Assembly (NCBI RefSeq): GCF_934754915.1
Contig: NZ_CAKVKB010000068.1
Coordinates: 1-19,156, forward strand
DNA from: an uncultured Clostridium sp.
Lineage (GTDB): Bacteria; Bacillota; Clostridia; Clostridiales; Clostridiaceae
Reading direction: 5' to 3'
DNA: 19,156 bases
Shown here: positions 1 to 6,683 of the stretch, piece after piece
Position numbering within the stretch: the first letter of the stretch is position 1
Layout of the letters: each line of letters opens with the position of its first letter
The notes under the pieces: model-generated
The model's input: only the letters and a program-made list of their open reading frames with translations
Database searches by the model: none
Told to the model about the DNA's origin: nothing
Made by a program: the position numbers and the translations under genes

Positions 1-941
1 TAATATGCATTAACCAAACTACTTTAAAATTGTATTCATCTTTACTTTCATTTTATAAATACTCTATTTTTTTATATTTAATTATTACAACCTTTTCCGC
101 AGTATTTAACAATATTAAATATTCCATGTTGCTTTTAAGTGGCTTCTGTGTAGTTGCAACATCATTTCTTGCTGATAGAATCTATAAATTATTTGAACCA
201 ATACATTTTTCTTGGTTTTATGAAATAAGTGGTTTTATCTTAATATTTATAATAGGGATTATATTAATGCTGACCTTTTCAGATATATATATTAAAAACA
301 AAAAGCTTAATACACAAATAGAAATGCAGAAAAGTTATTATAGTCTTGTCACTGAAAATATATATAATACACGAAAAATGCGTCATAATCTAAAAAATCA
401 TATACTTGTAATAAAAACATTTTTAGAAGGAAATGATTTTGAAAAATTAAAAGAATATATTGAAAATTATGCAAAAGAGCTTCCATCATTTAAAGAAATG
501 ATATTTTGTGAAAATGATGCAATTAATGTACTAATAAGTTACTATGTAAATATAGCATATGAAAAAGAAATAACTGTAGATATAAAAAATTTCAATATTC
601 CCAAAAATCTAAATATATCAAATCCTGATTTATGTGTTTTAATAGGAAATTTATTTACAAATGCAATTGAAGCATGTGAAAAAATAAAATCAAAAGATCG
701 TATTATAAAGATAAGTGCCCAAAAATATTCTAATCAGCTTTCCATCACATTTGACAATACCTATGCCATTGAACCGATAGTAGTTGATAATAGTTTTCTT
801 TCTTCAAAAAGAATTAATAAAGAAGGGATTGGAATTCCTTCAATAAAAAAATTAGTTTCTAAGTATAATGGTATTATTAAATTTAATCTAAATAATGAAG
901 ATGAATTTTTTGAAGTTTCAATATTGTTTCCAATATATTGA
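1..941 (+). CDS. AgrC-like GHKL sensor histidine kinase, 5'-truncated by the window edge
   Basis: Membrane sensor kinase of the AgrC/GHKL type (HATPase_c_5). The frame is open from the first base with no stop, so the true start lies upstream; the in-frame TTG at 30 is not credible as a start because no ribosome binding site precedes it. Numbering from that TTG, hydrophobic segments occupy about residues 8-25, 31-48 and 64-83. A linker helix follows, then the dimerisation box RHNLKNH with His119 as the expected phospho-acceptor, an N box (GNLFTNAIEAC, about 207-217) and a G box (GIGIPSIKKL, about 272-281). This family usually reads peptide pheromones and phosphorylates a LytTR regulator. Any partner (agrB, agrD or regulator) would lie outside the window. 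The family call is firm; the ligand is unknown. Confidence 0.88.
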   Translation, partial: ICINQTTLKLYSSLLSFYKYSIFLYLIITTFSAVFNNIKYSMLLLSGFCVVATSFLADRIYKLFEPIHFSWFYEISGFILIFIIGIILMLTFSDIYIKNKKLNTQIEMQKSYYSLVTENIYNTRKMRHNLKNHILVIKTFLEGNDFEKLKEYIENYAKELPSFKEMIFCENDAINVLISYYVNIAYEKEITVDIKNFNIPKNLNISNPDLCVLIGNLFTNAIEACEKIKSKDRIIKISAQKYSNQLSITFDNTYAIEPIVVDNSFLSSKRINKEGIGIPSIKKLVSKYNGIIKFNLNNEDEFFEVSILFPIY

Positions 942-1004
942 GTTATGTTTTGTAAAAATTATCCGATCAAGAACTTTGTTATTATTTCTAAAAATGATAA
1001 TAAA

Positions 1005-1053
1005 ATACAAAAAGCATGACAACAATTTAATTATGTTCTCATGCTTTTTCATT
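1005..1053. terminator. Bidirectional intrinsic terminator
   Basis: Perfect 11-bp arms at 1009-1019 (AAAAAGCATGA) and 1039-1049, with 4 more pairs inside after one mismatch. T-rich tracts follow on both strands. It sits between the convergent ends of the histidine kinase (stop at 941) and the phosphatase (stop at 1053) and can serve both. Confidence 0.85.
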
Positions 1054-2480
1054 TATTTTATATTAATTGCTAGCATTGTACAATCATCTTTCAATTTTCC
1101 ATAATCAACAAGCTCATCTTGAAGATAGTCATAAATATTAGATTTTATTTGTTCAATTTCATCATCATTTAAAGATTCTTTTATGGATTTTTCTTTTTTT
1201 AAAATAATATCAAACCCATGTGTAAATAAAAATACTTTATCACCCTTATTAAAGTATATACTTTTTTCTTCAAACTTACTGTCTTTAAACATTCCTAAAA
1301 AAGATCCTTTTAGAATTTCTTCTCTAATATCTTTATGAGCTGGTTTATATAAAAATTTGTTAATTCCGGCACCAACTACTTTTAATTCCTTTTTGGAGAA
1401 ATCTAAACTAAAAGCACATACTGCAATGTGTGTTTTATCATAATATGTCACAAGTTTTTCATTCAAATTTTCTATTACTTTTTTCAAGTCAAAAGTATGT
1501 CCTATCTCCTGCATAAATAATATATCAATTGCAGAAACACTTAACGCTGCATTTATTCCCTTTCCCCTTACATCTGCTATAGCTCCTACAATATGTTCAT
1601 CATCTATTTTACAAACTCTATAAAAATCTCCACTAATTATATTTGCAGGCACATATATTCTTTCTATATTTATATATTGATTTGATTTAAAATTATTATT
1701 TAATGAATTTTTTTGTAATGCAGCCGCTGTCTTTAATTCATTTTTTATTTTTGTATTGTCTCTAAATAACAAATACACAGCAGGCCCTCTATCATATTCC
1801 ATATATCCTGTGACCATTTGAATATAAATTATATCTCCATTAGATTTCCTATATTCTGAATTGAAAATTTCGCATAACTTTTTATTCTTTATAACATGAT
1901 AAACTTTTCTTTGAAATGCCTTTAAATATTGAGGAGAGCAATATGACCAAACTTTAGAATTAATAACCTCTTCATAACTTTTGCCAAAAAATTTGCACAT
2001 AAGATTATTAACTTGTATTATTATTCCATCCTTCACTATTGCAAGAGCATCTGGAAGGTTATTTATAACCTGCTTATACTTATCATTATCTCTTAAAAGT
2101 GCTCTGCTTAAAAGCTTTTTTTCAGTAATATCTGTTAATCTTTCTACTACAAATTTCAACTTCCCATTCTTGTCAAAAATAGGATTATAACAAATATCCA
2201 TTATTTTATCGAGTTCTGGAATATATCTTTCCTGACATATTATTTCTTTTTGATTTACAGCTTGTGCAAATGCACATTCTTTACATGGCTCAGTTCTATC
2301 TAAAGCTTCATAACACTTATGTCCTTCTACTTGATCAAGAGTTTTTCTATAAAATTTAGATCCTGCTTCATTAAAAAAACATATTGTATGATCTGGATTA
2401 TGAACCTTTATTATATCAGGTATTTTATTTAAGATTTCTTCCAAGTCACTTTTTTCTAGTATACAATCTTTTTCATTCAT
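1053..2480 (-). CDS. PAS-PAS-PP2C (SpoIIE/RsbU-type) protein phosphatase with a substituted metal-site residue
   Basis: 475 aa, soluble. A first PAS-like domain (about 10-120) ends in the classic ERLTDITEKK exit and carries clustered Cys56, Cys66 and Cys69. A second PAS follows (about 130-245, ending LLFRDNTKIK), then a PP2C/SpoIIE catalytic domain (about 270-475). Catalytic landmarks are SGDFYR (Asp285), IADVRGKG (Asp303) and KDDCT (Asp465-466). The usual TDG motif reads FTHGFD, with His421 (codon CAT) where family members have a metal-coordinating Asp. Such enzymes dephosphorylate STAS anti-anti-sigma factors; the STAS gene is immediately upstream. It is closely similar along its length to the phosphatase at 3446-4879, so this is a local duplication. 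A GAGGAG site lies 11 nt before the ATG, and a hairpin terminator separates it from the STAS gene, so expression may depend on readthrough. Family is certain; activity is doubtful because of His421. Confidence 0.9.
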   Translation of the reverse strand: MNEKDCILEKSDLEEILNKIPDIIKVHNPDHTICFFNEAGSKFYRKTLDQVEGHKCYEALDRTEPCKECAFAQAVNQKEIICQERYIPELDKIMDICYNPIFDKNGKLKFVVERLTDITEKKLLSRALLRDNDKYKQVINNLPDALAIVKDGIIIQVNNLMCKFFGKSYEEVINSKVWSYCSPQYLKAFQRKVYHVIKNKKLCEIFNSEYRKSNGDIIYIQMVTGYMEYDRGPAVYLLFRDNTKIKNELKTAAALQKNSLNNNFKSNQYINIERIYVPANIISGDFYRVCKIDDEHIVGAIADVRGKGINAALSVSAIDILFMQEIGHTFDLKKVIENLNEKLVTYYDKTHIAVCAFSLDFSKKELKVVGAGINKFLYKPAHKDIREEILKGSFLGMFKDSKFEEKSIYFNKGDKVFLFTHGFDIILKKEKSIKESLNDDEIEQIKSNIYDYLQDELVDYGKLKDDCTMLAINIK

Positions 2481-2508
2481 ATTTGAAAATTCTCCTCATG
2501 TTTATAAT

Positions 2509-2550
2509 AAAAAACAGACATTTTCTAATGAATAGTTCTGTCTGCTTTTT
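2509..2550 (-). terminator. Intrinsic terminator/attenuator between the STAS gene and the distal phosphatase gene
   Basis: Arms at 2509-2520 and 2539-2550 (CAGACA/TGTCTG core plus A/T extensions, one mismatch), with an 18-nt loop. On the minus strand the second arm runs into TTTTTTATT. It lies about 20 bases after the STAS stop and about 30 before the phosphatase start, with no room for an obvious promoter between. Confidence 0.65.
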
Positions 2551-2568
2551 ATAATTTCTTAAAATTTT

Positions 2569-2847
2569 TTAATATATTTCAAAAACTCTATCCAGCCTTG
2601 TAAGTTCAAACAACTTTTTAACCTTAACATCCATGTTTCTCAATTTTATATTTCCATTCTTTTCAGCACATTTTTTGTAAATCGATACAAGAACTCCAAG
2701 TCCTGTACTATCAATAAATTCACATTCAGTAAAATCAAAGATGAAATTAATAGTTCCTTCCTCTATTAATTTATTAACAGCACTTCTAAATTCTGATACT
2801 TCTTCAACTGTAAAATTTTTAGATATACTTAATGTCATACTATTCAT
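2569..2847 (-). CDS. STAS-domain anti-sigma factor antagonist (RsbV/SpoIIAA-like)
   Basis: 92 aa, the normal length for a single STAS domain. The phosphorylation motif FIDSTGLGVL is intact with Ser47 as the predicted target, preceded by the strand IFDFTECEF. In the partner-switching scheme the unphosphorylated form binds and inhibits the kinase/anti-sigma factor, the kinase inactivates it by phosphorylation, and a PP2C enzyme restores it. All three activities are encoded side by side here. The gene starts 49 bases after the RsbW-like gene. GAGGTGAGGG precedes two possible ATGs (residues 1 and 4); the first gives the better spacing. The sequence does not distinguish a stress-response role from a sporulation or other role, so no symbol is given. 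Confidence 0.92.
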   Translation of the reverse strand: MNSMTLSISKNFTVEEVSEFRSAVNKLIEEGTINFIFDFTECEFIDSTGLGVLVSIYKKCAEKNGNIKLRNMDVKVKKLFELTRLDRVFEIY

Positions 2848-2896
2848 TCCCTCACCTCATACCTTTAAATTTTTTGTATTATTTTATATTCTAAAT

Positions 2897-3280
2897 TCAA
2901 ACAACTTTTTTCATTATTAATGTATTTTCTTTAAATTCAACTTCATCAGCATATGATGAAATTATAAATAATCCTCGTCCACTTTCTGATAAAAAATCAC
3001 TATTATCAATATCTGTATCTATTTCAAAATCCTTATTATCTCTTCCACAATCTTTTACTTGTATGCATAAATTATTTCCATTCATATCCCATTTAACATT
3101 TATAGGTTTTGTTTTATCACTATTATTGCCATGGATAAATGCATTTGTTATAGCTTCTGAAATAATAAGTTTAACTTCGAAAATACTATCTTTCAGCCCT
3201 AAAGAGCCAACTATATTATCTAGATTTTCATTTATATTTTCTATGCCATATAAAATCAATTCACCTTTTACATTCTCCAT
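2897..3280 (-). CDS. RsbW/SpoIIAB-like serine kinase / anti-sigma factor (HATPase_c_2)
   Basis: 127 aa from the preferred ATG. A GAAGGGG site lies 5-6 nt before the ATG at 3280; the frame extends to GTG 3301 and ATG 3298, but those have no good site. Bergerat-fold ATP-binding motifs are present: N box SEAITNAFIHGN (Glu42, Asn46), VKDCGRDN (Asp77, Gly79) and ESGRGLFII (residues 99-107). It is expected to phosphorylate the STAS protein encoded next and, in classical systems, to hold a sigma factor inactive. No sigma gene follows, so the final target is unknown and may be an unlinked sigma factor or a non-sigma effector. It probably shares a transcript with the upstream phosphatase, since no minus-strand terminator separates them. 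Confidence 0.9.
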   Translation of the reverse strand: MENVKGELILYGIENINENLDNIVGSLGLKDSIFEVKLIISEAITNAFIHGNNSDKTKPINVKWDMNGNNLCIQVKDCGRDNKDFEIDTDIDNSDFLSESGRGLFIISSYADEVEFKENTLIMKKVV

Positions 3281-3388
3281 TTCAACCCCTTCTTTCATCA
3301 CCTTATCACTTTTGTTAAAATAATGAATTTCAATTATTACTTTGTAACAAATTTAAACTTTATTTTCAATTTTAATTATCCCATTTTT

Positions 3389-3414
3389 TGCAATATTTTT
3401 CAATAAGTATTGCA
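3389..3414. repeat. Short inverted repeat between phosphatase and kinase genes
   Basis: Perfect 7-bp arms TGCAATA (3389-3395) and TATTGCA (3408-3414), with a 12-nt loop. A T-tract follows only in the plus direction, opposite to the genes, so I do not call it a terminator for the operon. It could be a processing site or an operator. No convincing promoter is visible in this 165-base gap. Confidence 0.4.
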
Positions 3415-3445
3415 TTTTTCTAAAAATATCAGAAATTTTAATATA

Positions 3446-4879
3446 TTATTTTATTTCTATTAATAACATTGTACAGTCATCTTTAAGTTTTCCATTTTCC
3501 AAAAATTCATCTTGGAAATATTCTACTACATCATCTTTCAATTTTTTCATGTCTCCATTATCTATATCTTGCTTGACAGAAGGTTTTTCTTCTAACACAA
3601 AGTCAAATCCATCTGTAAATAAAATTATTTTATCGCCACTTTTAAAATGAATTGTTTCTTCGTCAAACTCACTATCTTCAAACATTCCTAAAAAAGGTCC
3701 TTTTACAATTTTCTCACAAGTATTATCATGTACAGGTTTATATAAAAATCTATTTATTCCCGCTCCAACAACTTTTAATTGTTTTTTGTTAAAGTTCATG
3801 CTGAATACACATACTGCAATATATGTATCTCCATAATATTTTACAAGCTTTTCATTTAGATTTTTTACTATTGTAAGCGGGTCTATACTTTTTCCTATTT
3901 CTTGAAGAAACAATATATCAATAGCAGAAGTGCTCAAAGCTGCACTGATACCTTTTCCTTTTACATCTATTACTATTCCTACAATATTCTCATTGTCTAT
4001 CTTGCATGTTCTAAAAAAATCACCACTTATAATATTAGCAGGCACATATATTCTCTCTATATCTACAAACTTATTGGATTCAATAGCCTTTTGAAGTGAA
4101 TTCCTTTGAAATAATGCAGCTTTTTTCAACTCTACTTTAACTTCAGTACTATCACGAAATAATATAAACATAGCAGGCCTTCCACCATACTCTAAATAAC
4201 TAGTGACCATCTGAAGAAATTTTATACTTCCCTTTGAATTTTTATATTCACAATCAAATATATCGCAGACTTTTTTGTTTTTTATTAAATCCTTCATTTT
4301 TTTCTTTAACTGAAATTTATATTTTTCTCCGCAATAATCAAAAATATTGGTATTTATTATTTCATCATAACTTTTTCCAATGAAATCACATATTTTATTA
4401 TTTGCTTGAACTATTATTTCATTTTCAACTATCATAAGTGCATCTGGAAGATCATTAATTATTTTTTTATATTTTCTGTTATCTCTCTCTAATTCTATAC
4501 TCAGCCTCTTCTTTTCTGTAATATCAGTGAGCCGTTCTAATACAAACTTTAATTTTCCATCATTATTATAAATAGGAGTATAGCAGCAATCCATAATTTT
4601 ATCTAATTCTGAAATATATTTTTCTTGTTTTATAGCTTTTTTTTCTTCTATAACTCTATCTATAATAAACTGTGTACACTTTTCTTCACTGGTTAATGTA
4701 TTCTTACAACTTTTATCTTCTTTCATTTCATCAAAAGTTTTTCCATACATTTTTTCTCCAATTTCATTTAAAAAACAGATATTATGATTCAAATCATAAA
4801 TTTTAATTATATCTGGAATTCTATTCAATATCTGTTTTAAATCATCTTCATCTAACATATTAACATGGCTGTTTATCAT
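3446..4879 (-). CDS. PAS-PAS-PP2C (SpoIIE/RsbU-type) protein phosphatase, canonical catalytic motifs
   Basis: 477 aa from the ATG at 4879, which has AAAGGA 9 nt upstream; the ATG at 4897 has no site. The architecture matches the distal paralogue: PAS (ends ERLTDITEKK), PAS (ends LFRDSTEVK), then a PP2C/SpoIIE domain with SGDFFR, VIDVKGKG, FTDGFD (Asp423 present) and KDDCT, so the metal site looks complete. As first gene of the module it is the likely active phosphatase for the STAS protein, with input through the PAS domains. The first PAS keeps two Cys in the corresponding stretch but lacks the CxxC pair of its paralogue, so the two probably respond to different signals. No transmembrane segments, hence cytoplasmic. 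The specific ligand is not predictable. Confidence 0.92.
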   Translation of the reverse strand: MINSHVNMLDEDDLKQILNRIPDIIKIYDLNHNICFLNEIGEKMYGKTFDEMKEDKSCKNTLTSEEKCTQFIIDRVIEEKKAIKQEKYISELDKIMDCCYTPIYNNDGKLKFVLERLTDITEKKRLSIELERDNRKYKKIINDLPDALMIVENEIIVQANNKICDFIGKSYDEIINTNIFDYCGEKYKFQLKKKMKDLIKNKKVCDIFDCEYKNSKGSIKFLQMVTSYLEYGGRPAMFILFRDSTEVKVELKKAALFQRNSLQKAIESNKFVDIERIYVPANIISGDFFRTCKIDNENIVGIVIDVKGKGISAALSTSAIDILFLQEIGKSIDPLTIVKNLNEKLVKYYGDTYIAVCVFSMNFNKKQLKVVGAGINRFLYKPVHDNTCEKIVKGPFLGMFEDSEFDEETIHFKSGDKIILFTDGFDFVLEEKPSVKQDIDNGDMKKLKDDVVEYFQDEFLENGKLKDDCTMLLIEIK

Positions 4880-4960
4880 GCTTAATATTCCTTTCATATC
4901 AAAATTTCAAATAACTTACATATTTCAATACTGTTATTTAAAACTTTATCATTTATATTA

Positions 4961-4988
4961 ATTCTAATTTTTAATGAGTTCTATACAA
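4961..4988 (-). promoter_or_regulatory. Candidate promoter for the partner-switching operon
   Basis: TTGTAT (4983-4988), 16-bp spacer, TAGAAT (4961-4966), read on the minus strand, about 80 bases before the start at 4879. The match is fair, but AT-rich DNA gives many such hits. Confidence 0.35.
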
Positions 4989-4990
4989 TA

Positions 4991-5044
4991 ATCTTAACAT
5001 TATTACCATAATATTTACAAATCTTTTATAAATATTATTAAGAT
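4991..5044. repeat. Nested inverted repeat upstream of the partner-switching operon
   Basis: Outer arms ATCTTAA (4991-4997) and TTAAGAT (5038-5044); inner arms AATATTTA (5010-5017) and TAAATATT (5029-5036). All arms are perfect but joined by an asymmetric internal loop. It lies between the EamA permease stop (5061) and the candidate promoter. With no U-tract it is a weak terminator at best; it could instead be a regulator site. Confidence 0.4.
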
Positions 5045-5060
5045 AAAGTTCATTAATTAT

Positions 5061-5954
5061 TTATCTACGGATAACTGAAAGTATAGTAACTGTAACAATT
5101 ATACACAATGCCCCAATCCATTGTATAAAACTGAATCTTACATTTAAGAATATTATTGAAAGAAATGATGCTGATAATGGTTCTATACATCCTAAAATAC
5201 TTGCTTCATATGGTCTTATATATTTCAAACTCTCCAGATAACAATAAAATGAACTTAAAGTTCCAAATAAAATCACAAAAATAATTGCAGCAACAGATTT
5301 AATTTCCCAAATGCCTGTACAATCAAATGGAGGATAAATAAAACTCAATGCAATGCCTCCAATAAGCATTCCCCATCCTACAACACATATTGATCCATAT
5401 CTCTCTAATAATGAGATTGGCTGCAATGTGTATAGGGCACTGGCAAATGCAGATGCAATTCCCCAAAAAATAGCGAGATAAGAAATTGAAAGATTACTAA
5501 TACTTCCTTTTGTAATAATCAAAAAAGTTCCCATTAGAGCCATACACATACAAAATACCTGTTTAAAATTGGGTAAAGTTCTATTGCTTATGGATAAATA
5601 AATAGTTATTATTATAGGTGCTAAATATTGAAGTATTGTTGCTGTCGCAGCATTACCATGATTTATTGCTGCAAAATATGTATACTGAACTCCAAGCATT
5701 CCTAAAACCCCAAACAAAATAAGCCTAAAAGCATCACTTCTTGTTTTCCATATTTTAAATACACTTTTCTCTCCTTTTAATACTCCTATAAGCAAAAGAA
5801 GTATTCCAGCAGAAATCATTCTTACAACTACCATCCATTCTGTTGTAAATTGCTCACTTTGAAACAAATATTGAGCTACAGTTCCAGAAACTCCCCAGCA
5901 TAATGCTGCAAATATAACCAAAAATATTCCCTTTAATCTTAGTGAATTGTTCAT
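5061..5954 (-). CDS. EamA/DMT-superfamily permease
   Basis: 297 aa, about ten hydrophobic helices in two homologous EamA halves (about 10-140 and 160-295). N-terminal features typical of the family are the ALCWGVSGTVAQ segment in helix 1 and the YTYFAAINHGNAATATILQ region around helix 4. The second half contains the YLESLKYIRPYEASIL and EPLSA motifs found near the end of EamA proteins. It is predicted to be a cytoplasmic-membrane exporter or importer of small metabolites. Substrates in this superfamily range widely and cannot be read from sequence. AGAGGAG lies 7 nt before the ATG. The gene appears monocistronic: a strong terminator from the gene upstream precedes it and only AT-rich inverted repeats follow. 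Confidence 0.9.
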   Translation of the reverse strand: MNNSLRLKGIFLVIFAALCWGVSGTVAQYLFQSEQFTTEWMVVVRMISAGILLLLIGVLKGEKSVFKIWKTRSDAFRLILFGVLGMLGVQYTYFAAINHGNAATATILQYLAPIIITIYLSISNRTLPNFKQVFCMCMALMGTFLIITKGSISNLSISYLAIFWGIASAFASALYTLQPISLLERYGSICVVGWGMLIGGIALSFIYPPFDCTGIWEIKSVAAIIFVILFGTLSSFYCYLESLKYIRPYEASILGCIEPLSASFLSIIFLNVRFSFIQWIGALCIIVTVTILSVIRR

Positions 5955-6034
5955 AAAATTTCTCCTCTTTAGATATAAAACTTATAATAATTAATATATT
6001 TTTCAATATTATAAACATATCAAAATATATTTAT

Positions 6035-6074
6035 AAAAAAATTGGAATGATTACTTATATTAAATCATTCCAAT
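6035..6074 (-). terminator. Intrinsic terminator of the flavin-reductase-family gene
   Basis: Perfect 12-bp arms ATTGGAATGATT (6041-6052) and its complement (6063-6074), 10-nt loop, followed on the minus strand by seven T. It lies 16 bases after the stop at 6091. Confidence 0.9.
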
Positions 6075-6090
6075 GAAAAATGTGATACTT

Positions 6091-6588
6091 CTACTTTTCT
6101 AATATTTTTTCAATCTCAACAACATACATTGTATGATAATCTTTCTGAGAATAGCATTTATCTATTAAATCAGTTTCAATAAAGCAATCTTCTTTCAATT
6201 CTTGTGCATAAAGTTTTTTACATATAAATGTTAACCTTGCTTCATCAAAATATGGAACATTGTCATATTTTTTCACATTCAAACCAGCATTAGATATTTT
6301 ATCTTCATCTCTTCCTGAGACTCTTCCTAAATATGATAATTCCTTTCTGTACTTTTCAGGAAGAACACATATAGAAAGTCTATCTGATGAATCAATAAAT
6401 TCTTTTGTATATCTTTGAGGTCTTATAAAAATATATGCAACATTTTTATTCCATAAAACTCCTGCTCCTCCCCATGAAGCTGTCATTGTGTTTGTTTTTC
6501 CATCCTTTTCAGCACTGATTAACATCCAGTCTTTTCCTATCATTTTAAACATATTTTCGTTTAATGCTTCACATGTAATTTCTTTCAT
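6091..6588 (-). CDS. Flavin reductase family protein (FMN-binding split barrel)
   Basis: 165 aa, the typical length of small clostridial flavin-reductase/flavoredoxin-like proteins. An N-terminal stretch with NTMTASWGGAGVLWNK matches the flavin-binding segment of the split-barrel fold (the usual form is a T-x-S/A-W motif). It is followed by the strand AYIFIRPQRYTKEFI and a conserved SGRDEDKI loop (about 108-115), the position of SG-x-D in relatives. Cytoplasmic, no signal peptide. Family members bind FMN and either reduce flavin with NAD(P)H or carry electrons; which applies is not visible. GGAGGA precedes the ATG by 8 nt. It has its own candidate promoter and terminator, so it is probably not part of the sucrose operon upstream. 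Confidence 0.88.
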   Translation of the reverse strand: MKEITCEALNENMFKMIGKDWMLISAEKDGKTNTMTASWGGAGVLWNKNVAYIFIRPQRYTKEFIDSSDRLSICVLPEKYRKELSYLGRVSGRDEDKISNAGLNVKKYDNVPYFDEARLTFICKKLYAQELKEDCFIETDLIDKCYSQKDYHTMYVVEIEKILEK

Positions 6589-6625
6589 TGATTAATTCCT
6601 CCAAATTTATATATTTTAAAATTCT

Positions 6626-6674
6626 AATATCATTATACTTAATAATCTATAATTTAACAATTAAGTATGATATT
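6626..6674 (-). promoter_or_regulatory. Promoter embedded in an inverted repeat
   Basis: On the minus strand TTGTTA (6655-6660), a 17-bp spacer and TATAAT (6632-6637) form a good promoter for the flavin-reductase gene. The same DNA is an inverted repeat: arms at 6626-6643 and 6660-6674 (ATTAAGTATGATATT), 15 bp matched apart from a 3-nt bulge. The hairpin could also act as a weak terminator for scrB, but its T-tail is poor. An operator overlapping the promoter is equally possible. Confidence 0.5.
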
Positions 6675-6683
6675 ATTTAGTCT

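Noticed and set aside
895..1104. Open frame on the plus strand overlapping the kinase 3' end
   Set aside because: It runs out of frame through the kinase end, the terminator and the end of the opposing phosphatase gene, with no ribosome binding site or family likeness.
3389..3414. Inverted repeat as terminator between phosphatase and kinase genes
   Set aside because: The T-tract follows it only on the plus strand, where no gene is transcribed, so it cannot be argued to end the minus-strand transcript.
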